A stretch of DNA of 64,000 nucleotides from JAJXWB01 sp046349215. GTDB taxonomy: Bacteria > Pseudomonadota > Alphaproteobacteria > Rhizobiales > Beijerinckiaceae. Shown one piece after another: positions 1 through 8,125 of the stretch (position 1 is its first letter; the number at the start of each line of letters is the position of its first letter). The position numbers and the translations under genes are program-made. The notes under the pieces are model-generated. The model did no database searches and had not been told where the DNA came from. It saw only the letters and a program-made list of their open reading frames with translations. The stretch lies in contig JAXMCV010000003.1 in assembly GCA_046349215.1 (NCBI GenBank), forward strand, positions 496,001-560,000. The letters run 5' to 3'.

Positions 1-2
1 CC

Positions 3-506
3 TACGTGCTGGACGGGGCGCTGGCGCACAAGGATTCGCTCGGCAACGGCTCGACGATCCTGCCGGGCGACGTGCAGCGCATGTCCGCCGGCACTGGCAT
101 CCGTCACAGCGAATACAATCACTCGTCCGACAAGCCCGTGCATCTTCTGCAGATCTGGCTGCTGCCCGGCCAGAAGGGAATCGCGCCGGGCTACGAGCAG
201 AAGATGTTCGATGCGGACAGCAAGCGTGACAGGCTTCGGCTCGTCGCCTCCCCGGACGGCGCAGACGGCTCGGTCACGGTTCACACCGATGCGCGAATCT
301 ACGCATCGGTCCTCGGCAAGGGCTCGAAGGTGGATTATGCGCCGCCGAGCGGCCGGGCTGCGTGGCTGCATGTGGCGCGCGGCGAAATCGAGGTCGCCGG
401 CCAGAAGCTGAAGGAAGGCGACGCCATCGCGACGACGGGCGAGAAACTGGCGATCAGCGGTCTCGCGCCGGAGACCGACTTCCTGCTTTTCGACCTGCCG
501 GCGTAA
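3..506 (+). CDS. Pirin family protein, 3' part only
   Basis: The window opens inside this gene; about 168 codons are left and end in TAA. Pirins are double-cupin proteins of about 235-290 residues, some acting as quercetinases and others as iron-dependent regulators or partners of metabolic enzymes. The first visible residues, YVLDGALAHKDSLGN, are the end of the first pirin motif. GIRHSEYN carries the His and Glu that complete the metal site in this family. The second cupin then follows (DARIYASVLGKG, ARGEIEVAGQKLKEGDAIA). The first metal-binding His pair should lie upstream of the window. The substrate cannot be read from the sequence. Confidence 0.9.
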   Translation, partial: YVLDGALAHKDSLGNGSTILPGDVQRMSAGTGIRHSEYNHSSDKPVHLLQIWLLPGQKGIAPGYEQKMFDADSKRDRLRLVASPDGADGSVTVHTDARIYASVLGKGSKVDYAPPSGRAAWLHVARGEIEVAGQKLKEGDAIATTGEKLAISGLAPETDFLLFDLPA

Positions 507-535
507 GGTTTGCCGGCGTGACGTCTGCGGCCTGA

Positions 536-940
536 TCAGAAGCGCGCGCGCACAGCGGCGCGAGAGATGCGCGCGGGCGCGAGGGCCGGGGCCATACGGC
601 GGACCGGTTCGCGCCTGCCGCCCGAGGGCGGCCCCTCGTCCTCGTCGTCGTCCTTTTTCTGAAGCATCACCGCGGTGGCGGCGACAACGCCTCCGAAAGT
701 GGTGCCGAAGCCGACGACCAGCATGAAAATTCCGGGGACCAGCGCGTCCGACCGGATCAGCAGGTCGCGAAGGCCGATCGGATCGAACAGGATCAGAGCG
801 CCGGCAAAGGCGATTCCGAGGAGATTTCCCAGAATCCAATGCATGACGATCATCCGCACGGCCGGGTTGCCCTTCGGCTCGGTCGGAGATTCGCCCGCAG
901 GCGGATCGTCGGGGGAAATCATCATGTCGGGCGCTCGCAT
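536..940 (-). CDS. Small hypothetical membrane protein
   Basis: This 134-residue protein has no family I recognise. Two hydrophobic segments can be seen, at about residues 31-52 (IVMHWILGNLLGIAFAGALI) and 67-92 (LVPGIFMLVVGFGTTFGGVV and on). They are followed by an acidic stretch, KKDDDEDE, and a basic Arg-rich tail. It is probably a two-helix inner-membrane protein with a charged cytoplasmic tail. The ATG at 940 has a modest AAAAGG upstream; the ATGs at 925 and 922 are alternatives. The reading frame stays open far upstream, but that extension lies antisense to the sulfatase gene and is not believed. The gene is divergent from the sulfatase. Confidence 0.6.
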   Translation of the reverse strand: MRAPDMMISPDDPPAGESPTEPKGNPAVRMIVMHWILGNLLGIAFAGALILFDPIGLRDLLIRSDALVPGIFMLVVGFGTTFGGVVAATAVMLQKKDDDEDEGPPSGGRREPVRRMAPALAPARISRAAVRARF

Positions 941-1084
941 GCGCGGAGACCTTTTCGATGAACTGGCGGCCCTGTCGATAAGTTCCGGACGCGCCGGTTG
1001 CGACGTGACAAAAGCGCACGAGCACAATGGCGTAGCCCAAGGACTTGGCGCTAGGATGGCGCAAAGAACCTCTGGGAGGAAGCC

Positions 1085-2992
1085 ATGAATGCCGCCGCCA
1101 AGGGGCCGACCGCCCCCGAGCCATCCGTTGTCGCGCGCAACAAGGCCGTGCTGGGCGAGCTGCCCTTCGCCAACCGTGACGACTTCGCGGACGCCGAACG
1201 CGGCTTCGTGGCGACCGTGCCCGACGCGACGATCCTCAACGCCGGCGGCAAGCCTGCCTGGAGCCAGAAGCAGTACGAATTCATCGACGACGGTCCGGCG
1301 CCGGACAGCGTCAACCCGAGCCTTTGGCGCATCTCGCAACTCAACCGCCGGCACGGCCTGTTCAAGGTGACCGACGGCGTCTACCAGGTTCGCGGGCTCG
1401 ACATCGCTAACATGACGATCGTCGAGGGCAAGACGGGCATCATCGTCATCGACACGTTGACCTGCACCGAGGCCGCGCGGGTCGCGCTGAAACTCTATTT
1501 CGACCATCGCGGGCAGAAGCCGGTGAAGGCCGTGATCTACACCCACACGCACGCCGACCATTTCGCCGGGGTGAAGGGCGTGGTCGACGAGGCGGATGTC
1601 GCGTCGGGCAAGGTGCCGGTGATCGCGCCGAACCTGTTCATGGAATACGCGGTTTCCGAAAACATCATCGCCGGGCCGGCGATGCTGCGGCGCTCGACCT
1701 ACCAGTTCGGGCCGCTGCTGCCCCCCGGCCCGCGCGGCCAGGTGGACGCCGGCCTCGGCAAGACGACGTCGCGCGGTTCCGCCTCGCTGATCGCGCCGAC
1801 CGATCTCATCATCTCGACGGGCGACAGGCGCACGCTGGACGGGATCGAATTCGTCTTCCAGATGGCGCCGCACAGCGAGGCGCCGGCCGAAATGCACATG
1901 TTCGTGCCGGCCTACAAGACGCTCAACATGGCGGAGAACGCCACGCACCTGTTCCACAACCTGTTGCCGTTCCGTGGCGCCGAAGTGCGCGACCCGCTCG
2001 CCTGGTCGAAATACATCAACGAGGCGCTGGAGCTTTTCGGCGCCGATGCCGAAGTCCTGGTCGGCCAGCATCACTGGCCGACATGGGGGCGCGCCAGGAT
2101 CGTCGATTATCTCAAGAAGCAGCGCGATCTCTACAAATACGTGCACGACCAGACGCTGCGGCTGATGAACCACGGCATGACCGCGCCGGAGATCGCAGAG
2201 GAAATCCGGCTGCCGGACGCGCTGGGGCAAGCCTGGCAGAACCGCGACTATTACGGATCGGTGCGCCACAACATCAAGGCGATCTACCAGCGCTATCTCG
2301 GCTGGTACGACGCCAATCCGGCGAACCTGAACGGCCTGCCGCCGGTGGAGGCGGCCAGGAAATACGTGGAATACATGGGCGGCGCCGATGCCGCGATCGC
2401 GCGCGCGAAGCAGGATTTCGCGAAAGGCGAATTCCGCTGGGTGGCGGAAGTGATGAGCCGCGTCGTCTACGCGGACCCGGCGAATGCGGAAGCGCGCGAA
2501 CTCAACGCCGCCGCCTTCGACCAGCTCGGCTACCTCAGCGAATCGGCGACCTGGCGAAACGCCTATCTGTTTGGCGCGCACGAATTGCGCAACGGACCGC
2601 CGGACATCCGGCGTCAGCCGTTCGCCGCCGACGTCGTCTCGGCGCTGCCGGTCGGCATGTTCTTCGATTCGCTCGGCGTGCGGCTGAACGGGCCGAAGGC
2701 CGACGGCAAGAGGATCGTCGTGAACTGGTCTTTCAGCGACACGAACGAGAAGTACGTTCTCAACCTCGAAAATTCCGCGCTGACATGGGTCGGCGACCGC
2801 AATGCGGCGGACGCCGACGCGACGCTGACGATGGCGCGGCCGACGCTGACGAAAATCATGACTCAGCAGATGAAATTTCCCGAGGCGATCGGCGCCGGCC
2901 TCGTCAAGATCGAGGGCAATCCCGCAAAGTTGCTCGAGTTGTTCGGCCTGTTCGACGAGTTCGAACTCAGGTTCAACATCGTCGAACCCTGA
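1085..2992 (+). CDS. Alkyl sulfatase, metallo-beta-lactamase fold (type III, SdsA-like)
   Basis: This 635-residue protein matches class III zinc alkylsulfatases such as Pseudomonas SdsA1 (about 650 residues), which cleave primary alkyl sulfates to the alcohol and sulfate. The dinuclear-zinc signature THTHADH lies at residues 153-159, within an N-terminal metallo-beta-lactamase domain that covers roughly residues 90-330. An alpha-helical dimerisation domain follows. The C-terminal 125 residues, ending LLELFGLFDEFELRFNIV, look like the SCP2-type lipid-binding domain of this family. The start is ATG with GGGAGGAAGCC just upstream. No signal peptide is visible, so the enzyme is predicted to be cytoplasmic, unlike secreted SdsA1. 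There is no transporter or regulator beside it. Confidence 0.9.
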   Translation: MNAAAKGPTAPEPSVVARNKAVLGELPFANRDDFADAERGFVATVPDATILNAGGKPAWSQKQYEFIDDGPAPDSVNPSLWRISQLNRRHGLFKVTDGVYQVRGLDIANMTIVEGKTGIIVIDTLTCTEAARVALKLYFDHRGQKPVKAVIYTHTHADHFAGVKGVVDEADVASGKVPVIAPNLFMEYAVSENIIAGPAMLRRSTYQFGPLLPPGPRGQVDAGLGKTTSRGSASLIAPTDLIISTGDRRTLDGIEFVFQMAPHSEAPAEMHMFVPAYKTLNMAENATHLFHNLLPFRGAEVRDPLAWSKYINEALELFGADAEVLVGQHHWPTWGRARIVDYLKKQRDLYKYVHDQTLRLMNHGMTAPEIAEEIRLPDALGQAWQNRDYYGSVRHNIKAIYQRYLGWYDANPANLNGLPPVEAARKYVEYMGGADAAIARAKQDFAKGEFRWVAEVMSRVVYADPANAEARELNAAAFDQLGYLSESATWRNAYLFGAHELRNGPPDIRRQPFAADVVSALPVGMFFDSLGVRLNGPKADGKRIVVNWSFSDTNEKYVLNLENSALTWVGDRNAADADATLTMARPTLTKIMTQQMKFPEAIGAGLVKIEGNPAKLLELFGLFDEFELRFNIVEP

Positions 2993-2999
2993 ACGCGCG

Positions 3000-3365
3000 C
3001 TAGTCGATGTTCATCTGCACGGCGCCCTCGACATGCCGCGGCAATTTCCCCGGCGCGATGAAGATCGCGTCGCCGCGCAAATAGAAATTCGCGGCCCACG
3101 GATGGGACGCCAGCCAGTGGCGCGCGGCGCGCGATATGCGCCGGCGCTTCTGCTCGGTGATCGCGATGGCCGCCTCGTCGAGACTCGGTCACGCCTTGAC
3201 TTCCACGAAGGCGATCGTACGGCCGCGACGCGCGACGATGTCGATCTCGCCTTCGCGGATGCGGTGGCTGCGCGCCAGGATCGAGTAGAATTTCATCCGC
3301 AGCCACAAGGCAGCGAGCGTTTCGGCATTGATTCCGAAAGCGCGGGCTCCGGCGCGGTCGCTCAT
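3000..3365 (-). pseudogene. yraN: YraN/UPF0102 nuclease-fold protein with an in-frame TGA
   Basis: The ATG at 3365 overlaps the rsmI stop as ATGA, the usual gene order. The first 58 codons give a YraN N-terminus with GEIDIVARRGRTIAFVEVKA, the conserved restriction-endonuclease-fold motif. Codon 59 is then TGA (3189-3191). The same frame continues without interruption for 62 more codons (PSLDEAAIAITEQKRRRISR, then a C-terminal part ending GAVQMNID) to TAG at 3000-3002. Together the two parts make 121 residues, the normal family length. Family members have Arg after VEVKA, so a single C-to-T change of CGA to TGA explains the stop. Alternatives are a sequencing error or read-through. The product would otherwise be a short fragment lacking the C-terminal half of the fold. 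Confidence 0.85.
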
Positions 3366-4264
3366 TTCTCCCGGCCGGCCGCGAGTTGCAGCGCGCGCGC
3401 ATAGACGCGCCGGCGCGGCTGCCCGGTTTCTCCCGAAACGATAGCGGCCGCGTCTTTCACGGAATTCCCGGCGAGCGCCGCACGAATGCGCGCATCGAGG
3501 TCGGCCTCGCCGATGTCGCCGACGCCGGCCGCGGGGGGACCGACCAGCAGGACGATCTCTCCGCGCAGGACCTCGTCGGTGGCGAAGATGCGCGCCAGTT
3601 CCTGCAAGGGACCGCGCCGCACGGTCTCGAAATGCTTGGTCAGTTCGCGCGCCACGGCGGCCTCGCGCGCGCCCAGCACGGCGGCGCAATCTTCCAGAAC
3701 CTCGACGATTCGACGCGGCGTCTCGAAGAAGACGAGCGTGCCGGGCACGGCCGCAAGCTCGGCCAGCCGGGCGCGGCGCCCCGCGGATTTCTGCGGAAGG
3801 AAGCCTTCGAAGAAGAAGCGGTCGGTCGGCAGGCCCGCCACGACCAGCGCAGCAAGCACGGCGGATGCGCCGGGAACCGCGGTGACCGGAACGCCGGCGG
3901 CGACGGCCTCGGCCACCAGCTTGAAGCCGGGATCGGATACGAGCGGCGTGCCTGCATCTGACACGAGCGCCAGAGCCGCGCCCTTTTCCAGGCGCGCGAG
4001 AATCTGTGGCCGCACCACCTGCGCATTGTGCTCGTGGTAGGCGATCAGCGGCGTCGCGATGCCGTAATGGGCGAGCAGCGTCCTGGTGACGCGCGTATCC
4101 TCGGCGATCACCGCCTCGGCGGCGGCCAGCGTCGCCAGTGCGCGCAACGAAATATCCCGGAGATTGCCGATCGGCGTCGCCACGACATGGAGGCCGGGCG
4201 CGATCGGTTCCGCTTCGGCTCGCAAACCGAAGGCGGTGAAGCTGGAAGGCGCCGGCGTGCTCAT
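3362..4264 (-). CDS. rsmI: 16S rRNA (cytidine(1402)-2'-O)-methyltransferase RsmI
   Basis: This 300-residue tetrapyrrole-methylase-fold enzyme transfers a methyl group from S-adenosylmethionine to the 2'-OH of C1402 in the ribosomal decoding centre. The N-terminal motif VVATPIGNLRDISLRAL (about residues 27-43) is diagnostic. It is followed by AEDTRVTRTLLAHYGI, LVSDAGTPLVSDPG and VPGASAVLAALVVAGLPTDR, the usual order. The length is normal. The stop overlaps the yraN start, so translation of the two is probably coupled. The promoter should lie in the AT-richer gap shared with the divergent lipoprotein gene. Confidence 0.97.
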   Translation of the reverse strand: MSTPAPSSFTAFGLRAEAEPIAPGLHVVATPIGNLRDISLRALATLAAAEAVIAEDTRVTRTLLAHYGIATPLIAYHEHNAQVVRPQILARLEKGAALALVSDAGTPLVSDPGFKLVAEAVAAGVPVTAVPGASAVLAALVVAGLPTDRFFFEGFLPQKSAGRRARLAELAAVPGTLVFFETPRRIVEVLEDCAAVLGAREAAVARELTKHFETVRRGPLQELARIFATDEVLRGEIVLLVGPPAAGVGDIGEADLDARIRAALAGNSVKDAAAIVSGETGQPRRRVYARALQLAAGREK

Positions 4265-4317
4265 CGTCGTGTCTGCGCAATTGTCCGATATCGAGATGTT
4301 CGATATTCAGGATTATT

Positions 4318-4387
4318 CGTTCTGTTTATAGAACGCATTAACCACAATCTCAAGGCGGCCCATTTCGGTCCCAAAGAAAGGTATAAT
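4318..4387. promoter_or_regulatory. Divergent promoter region of rsmI and the LpoA-like gene
   Basis: The gap between the two divergent genes is clearly richer in A and T than its surroundings. It contains a perfect -10-like TATAAT at 4382-4387 on the + strand. It also contains an inverted repeat CGTTCT-N6-AGAACG at 4318-4335. No convincing -35 at 16-18 bp from the TATAAT was found. The promoter call is inference; the repeat is seen directly. Confidence 0.35.
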
Positions 4388-4467
4388 TAACTTTCGGTTG
4401 CACGCGTCCGTCTTAACGGCCAGAACGCTCGCAAAATTAGGCGCCGCGGTTTGGGCTGGAGGTCATT

Positions 4468-5649
4468 TTGAGGCGTTATCGTATAGCTGCGGGGCCGTTC
4501 GCGCTCGGACTGGCGCTGGCGCTCGCCGGTTGCATGTCATCGGTCGGCCCGCGCAGCGAGGCGACGCTGCCGCCAGCGCCCGACGCGGGCGCCGCGCCCG
4601 CCGGCTCGACGCTCGGGACTGGCCCGGTCAAGGTCGCCCTTGTCGCGCCGATCACGCAGAACGGCAATCCCAGCGTCGTCGGCGCGTCGCTGCGCAACGC
4701 CTCGGAACTCGCCATCGAGGAAGCCGGCGCAAACGACATCACGGTGCTGGTCAAGGACGACAATTCCACTGTCGAGGGCGCCAGGACGGCGACCCAGGCC
4801 GCGATTTCCGAAGGCGCCGAACTCATCATCGGGCCGCTGTTCGCCCAGAACGTGCGGGAGGCCGGCCGCGTCGCCCGCGCCGCCGGCAACCCGGTCATCG
4901 CCTTCTCGACCGATTCGGCCGTCGCGGCGCGCGGCATCTATCTCCTGTCGTTCCTGGTGGAGAGCTATGTCGACCGGATCATCGAGTTCGCGGGCTCGCG
5001 CGGCAAGAGGTCGGTTGCGGCGCTGGTGCCGGAGAACGACTACGGCAATGTGGCGCTCGGCGAATTGCAGACCGCCGCCGCCCGCGCCGGCATGCGCGTG
5101 ATGACGATCGAGCGTTACAAGCCTGGCGCCGCGCAGGCGGCCGCCCAGCGCATCGCCGGCCTCGGCGACCAGATCGATTCGCTGTTCATTCCCGAACAGG
5201 CCGAAGGCATGGCGGCGGTCGGCAAGCAGATCGAGGCTGCGAAGATCGACACCAAGCGAGTCCAGATCCTCGGCACGGGACTTTGGAACGACACACGCGC
5301 GCTCAGCGTGCCCGCCCTGCAGGGCGCCTGGTTCTCTGCGCCTGAAAACGGCGGCTTCAACGCCTTCGCCGCGCGCTACCGCACCAAGTTCAATTCCGAC
5401 CCGACGCGCCTCGCCACCCTCGCCTATGACGCGACGACGCTCGCCATCGCGCTGTCACGTTCGCAGGGCGGCGCGCGTTTCTCGGAATCGGTGCTGACCG
5501 CGCCGGCCGGATTCAACGGCGCCGACGGCGTGTTCCGCTTCCGCACCGACGGCCTCAACGAGCGCGGTCTTTCCGTTCTGCAGATCGGCAACGGCTCGAC
5601 AACCGTCATCAGTCCGGCGCCGCGCACCTTCACCGGCGCGCCGTCGTAG
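4468..5649 (+). CDS. Penicillin-binding protein activator (LpoA-like lipoprotein)
   Basis: This 393-residue protein starts at TTG, chosen because GGAGG sits six bases upstream and because this start gives a complete lipoprotein signal, LALALAGC, with the lipidated Cys at residue 22. The mature part is a periplasmic-binding-protein type 1 fold (KVALVAPITQNGNPSVVGAS, LIIGPLFAQNVREAGRVARA), as in LpoA, which activates PBP1a from the outer membrane in gammaproteobacteria. The alphaproteobacterial homologues have only the C-terminal LpoA-type domain. The position beside rsmI-yraN is the conserved one. It is probably anchored in the outer membrane facing the periplasm; activation of a PBP is inferred from the family. 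Confidence 0.88.
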   Translation: MRRYRIAAGPFALGLALALAGCMSSVGPRSEATLPPAPDAGAAPAGSTLGTGPVKVALVAPITQNGNPSVVGASLRNASELAIEEAGANDITVLVKDDNSTVEGARTATQAAISEGAELIIGPLFAQNVREAGRVARAAGNPVIAFSTDSAVAARGIYLLSFLVESYVDRIIEFAGSRGKRSVAALVPENDYGNVALGELQTAAARAGMRVMTIERYKPGAAQAAAQRIAGLGDQIDSLFIPEQAEGMAAVGKQIEAAKIDTKRVQILGTGLWNDTRALSVPALQGAWFSAPENGGFNAFAARYRTKFNSDPTRLATLAYDATTLAIALSRSQGGARFSESVLTAPAGFNGADGVFRFRTDGLNERGLSVLQIGNGSTTVISPAPRTFTGAPS

Positions 5650-5652
5650 CCG

Positions 5653-6045
5653 ATGCTGCCGTCGATCTCGATAGACCGTCTCGATCATCTGGTGCTGACT
5701 GTCGCCGACATCGACCGCACCATCGATTTCTATACCAAGGCGCTGGGAATGAGCGTCGAGACCTTCGGCGCCGGCCGCAAGGCCCTGAAATTCGGCCGAC
5801 AGAAGATCAACCTGCACGAGGCTGGGCGCGAGTTCGAACCGAAGGCGCATATTCCGACGCCGGGTTCCGGCGATCTCTGCTTCGTCGCTACGACGCCGCT
5901 CGCGGCAGCCATCGCGCATCTGGAAGCGATGGGGGTCAGGATCGAGGAGGGGCCGGTCACGCGCACCGGCGCCACAGGACCGATCCTGTCGATCTACATC
6001 CGCGATCCGGATGACAACCTGATCGAGATTTCGAACTACACCTGA
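5653..6045 (+). CDS. VOC (glyoxalase/dioxygenase superfamily) protein
   Basis: This 130-residue protein is a single vicinal-oxygen-chelate unit pair. It begins IDRLDHLVLTVADIDRTIDF, with His12 in the first metal position, has INLHEAG with a second His in the middle, and ends IRDPDDNLIEISNY with the C-terminal Glu. The first half resembles small glyoxalase/dihydroxybiphenyl-dioxygenase-like proteins often annotated as virulence proteins. Only three bases separate it from the LpoA-like gene, so the two are probably co-transcribed. The substrate is unknown. Its last ten bases overlap the convergent small ORF that follows. Confidence 0.85.
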   Translation: MLPSISIDRLDHLVLTVADIDRTIDFYTKALGMSVETFGAGRKALKFGRQKINLHEAGREFEPKAHIPTPGSGDLCFVATTPLAAAIAHLEAMGVRIEEGPVTRTGATGPILSIYIRDPDDNLIEISNYT

Positions 6046-6200
6046 ACGTGCGGCTCGCGCCGACCCGCCCGGGTCTCGTAGGTCGTCGCCATGGATTTCA
6101 GCAGGCGACGCGCTCCGCTGCGTTCGCGCGCGATGTCGCGCAGGACGGCTGCGAGTTCGGCGAGGACGAGGGCGTCCTGGTCGCGAATGGCTCTCTTCAT
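6036..6200 (-). CDS. Possible small protein of 54 residues
   Basis: A short ORF begins MKRAIRDQDALVLAELAAVL at an ATG at 6200, preceded by GGAG seven bases upstream. It encodes a helical, amphipathic, Arg-rich peptide with no Cys and no membrane segment. It fills most of the 240-base gap between the VOC gene and hemW, and its 3' end overlaps the VOC gene by ten bases. I recognise no family. A start eight codons further upstream (6224) is possible. The ribosome-binding site and the lack of another explanation for this gap are the only support. Confidence 0.45.
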   Translation of the reverse strand: MKRAIRDQDALVLAELAAVLRDIARERSGARRLLKSMATTYETRAGRREPHVQV

Positions 6201-6284
6201 CGGAAGGCTCCGTGGTCGATCCACGGTCTTTACGATCCGGAAACCATGTCCGGTCAGCGGTTCACCAACACGTGATCGCCCGCC

Positions 6285-7454
6285 TCAGGCGGCGAGATCG
6301 GCCACGACCGAATCGAGGATCGGAAATCCCTCCGCCGAGACGCGCAGCCGGCCCTCGCGGGTATATTCGACAAGGCCGTGCGAGATGAGGTCGGCGACGC
6401 GCGACGGGGCCAGCGCCTTGCCGGTCAGCGCATAGAAGCGGCCGGGGTCGATGCCCTCCGTCAGGCGCAGGCCCATCAGCAGGAATTCATCGCCCTGCTC
6501 CTCGATCGAGAGAGATTCGTCCTCGACGAGGCCGTGTCCCTCGGTTTCCACGCAGGTGAGCCACATTTCGGGATGCTGCTCGGTCGATTGCGCGCGCCGG
6601 CCCTTGGCGGCGGCGACGCGGCCATGCGCGCCGGGACCAATGCCGACATATTCGCCGTAGCGCCAATAGATGAGATTGTGCCGGCTCTCGGCGCCCGGCC
6701 GGGCGTGGTTCGAGATTTCGTAGGCCGGCATGCCGGCCTTGCCCATCAGGTCCTGCGTCGCGTCCCAGAGGTCGCGCTGCAGGTCGGCCGACGGCATCTT
6801 CAATTTCCCGGCCCGTTCCAGCCGCTCGAACATCGTGTCCGGCTCGATGGTGAGCTGGTAGAGCGACATGTGTTCCGGCGCGCGCGACAGGGCTTCCGTG
6901 AGTTCGGCGCGCCATTGGTCGACGGTCTGGCCGGGGCGGCCATAGATCAGGTCGAAGGAGACGCGATCGAAGGTCGATGTCGCCACTTCGAGCGCGGCCA
7001 AGGCTTCGTCGCGGTTGTGGAGGCGGCCGAGCGCCTTGAGATCGGAATCGTTCAGCGCCTGCACGCCGAGCGACACGCGATTGACGCCCGCCGCGCGGTA
7101 TACCCGAAAACGCTCGGCCTCGACGCTGCTCGGATTGGCTTCGAGCGTGATCTCGGCGTCTTTCTCGATGCCCCAGGCCCTGTCGATCTTCTGCAGGATT
7201 GCGGCGACGGTTTCCGGCTTCATCAGCGAGGGCGTGCCGCCGCCGAAGAAAACGGACGCCGCCTTGCGGCCCTTGGTCAGGGCGGCGCGATGGGCGATCT
7301 CGACGCCGAACGCCTCGACATAGCGCTCCTCGTCGATCGCCGCGCGGCGAACGTGCGAGTTGAAGTCGCAATAGGGGCACTTCGACAGACAGAACGGCCA
7401 GTGGACGTAGACGCCGAAGCCCGGATCGATTCGGGGCGGATGGATCGAGGCCAT
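6285..7454 (-). CDS. hemW: Radical SAM protein HemW (heme chaperone)
   Basis: This 389-residue protein has the HemW-type cluster motif FCLSKCPYCDF, with Cys22, Cys26 and Cys29 ready to bind a 4Fe-4S cluster and S-adenosylmethionine. FGGGTPSLM, SLGVQALND and DLIYGRPGQT follow in the expected order. HemW was once called coproporphyrinogen III oxidase-like; it lacks HemN activity and is thought to insert heme into respiratory proteins. The distinguishing fourth Cys of HemN after CPYC is absent (CDF), which fits HemW. It lies 41 bases downstream of rdgB in the same direction, and is probably the last gene of rph-rdgB-hemW. Confidence 0.95.
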   Translation of the reverse strand: MASIHPPRIDPGFGVYVHWPFCLSKCPYCDFNSHVRRAAIDEERYVEAFGVEIAHRAALTKGRKAASVFFGGGTPSLMKPETVAAILQKIDRAWGIEKDAEITLEANPSSVEAERFRVYRAAGVNRVSLGVQALNDSDLKALGRLHNRDEALAALEVATSTFDRVSFDLIYGRPGQTVDQWRAELTEALSRAPEHMSLYQLTIEPDTMFERLERAGKLKMPSADLQRDLWDATQDLMGKAGMPAYEISNHARPGAESRHNLIYWRYGEYVGIGPGAHGRVAAAKGRRAQSTEQHPEMWLTCVETEGHGLVEDESLSIEEQGDEFLLMGLRLTEGIDPGRFYALTGKALAPSRVADLISHGLVEYTREGRLRVSAEGFPILDSVVADLAA

Positions 7455-7495
7455 GCGGCCTTATTGCACGGGCGGGGCCAGCGGGGAATGTGCCG

Positions 7496-8125
7496 TTATG
7501 GGTCGAGGCAGACCCGCGCCAGTTCCTGGAAAGCCCGCGCCCGGTGACTGAGCGCCCGGCTGCCGTCGGCGGGAATGCCGTGCTTCTCGTCGGAAGTCAT
7601 TTCACCGAATGTGCGGGCATGGCCGTCCGGTAGGAAGCAGGGATCGTAGCCGAAACCGGCCGTCCCGCGCGGCGGAAAGACGAGATCGCCGTCGACGCGG
7701 CCTTCCACCTGTTCGACATGCCCGTCCGGCCAGCACACCGCCAGCGCCGAGACGAAATGCGCGCGCCACGGCTTTTTCGCGCCGGTCTTCTCGACCTCGA
7801 CACCAATTTTGTCCATCGCCGCATAAAAATCTTTCGATTCGCCCGCCCAGCGCGCCGAATAGATGCCCGGCGCCCCGCCCAGCGCCTCGACGCACAGGCC
7901 GGAATCGTCGGCGAAGGCGGGAAGGTTGGCCGCTTCGGCCGCCGCCCGCGCCTTGATCAGCGCATTCTCGGCGAAATCCGCGCCTGTTTCCTCGGGCTCG
8001 GCCAGTCCCAGCTCGCCGGCCGACACCGCCTCGATGCCGTAGGGCGCCAGAAGCTCGCGCATTTCGCGCAGCTTGCCGGAATTGTGTGTGGCGATGACGA
8101 TCTTGCCTTGAAGCCTGCGGCCCAT
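7496..8125 (-). CDS. rdgB: Non-canonical purine NTP pyrophosphatase (RdgB/HAM1)
   Basis: This 209-residue enzyme removes dITP, XTP and similar damaged nucleotides by cleaving them to the monophosphate. The N-terminal IVIATHNSGKLREMRELL is the family phosphate-binding motif. EPEETGADFAENALIKARAA, ADDSGLCVEALGGAPGIYSA and GTAGFGYDPCFLPDG are also present, as is the terminal ALSHRARAF. The ATG at 8125 shares one base with the rph stop (TGATG), so translation is likely coupled. Longer frames upstream are out-of-phase rph sequence. Confidence 0.97.
   Translation of the reverse strand: MGRRLQGKIVIATHNSGKLREMRELLAPYGIEAVSAGELGLAEPEETGADFAENALIKARAAAEAANLPAFADDSGLCVEALGGAPGIYSARWAGESKDFYAAMDKIGVEVEKTGAKKPWRAHFVSALAVCWPDGHVEQVEGRVDGDLVFPPRGTAGFGYDPCFLPDGHARTFGEMTSDEKHGIPADGSRALSHRARAFQELARVCLDP

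Noticed and set aside
941..2581. Upstream extension of the small membrane protein, giving a 681-codon minus-strand frame
   Set aside because: The extension is fully antisense to the sulfatase gene and has no recognisable domain. Only the part from 940 to 536 looks like a protein.
4298..4322. Two GTTC words that could be an alphaproteobacterial LexA box
   Set aside because: They are 17 bases apart instead of the required seven, so the site does not fit.
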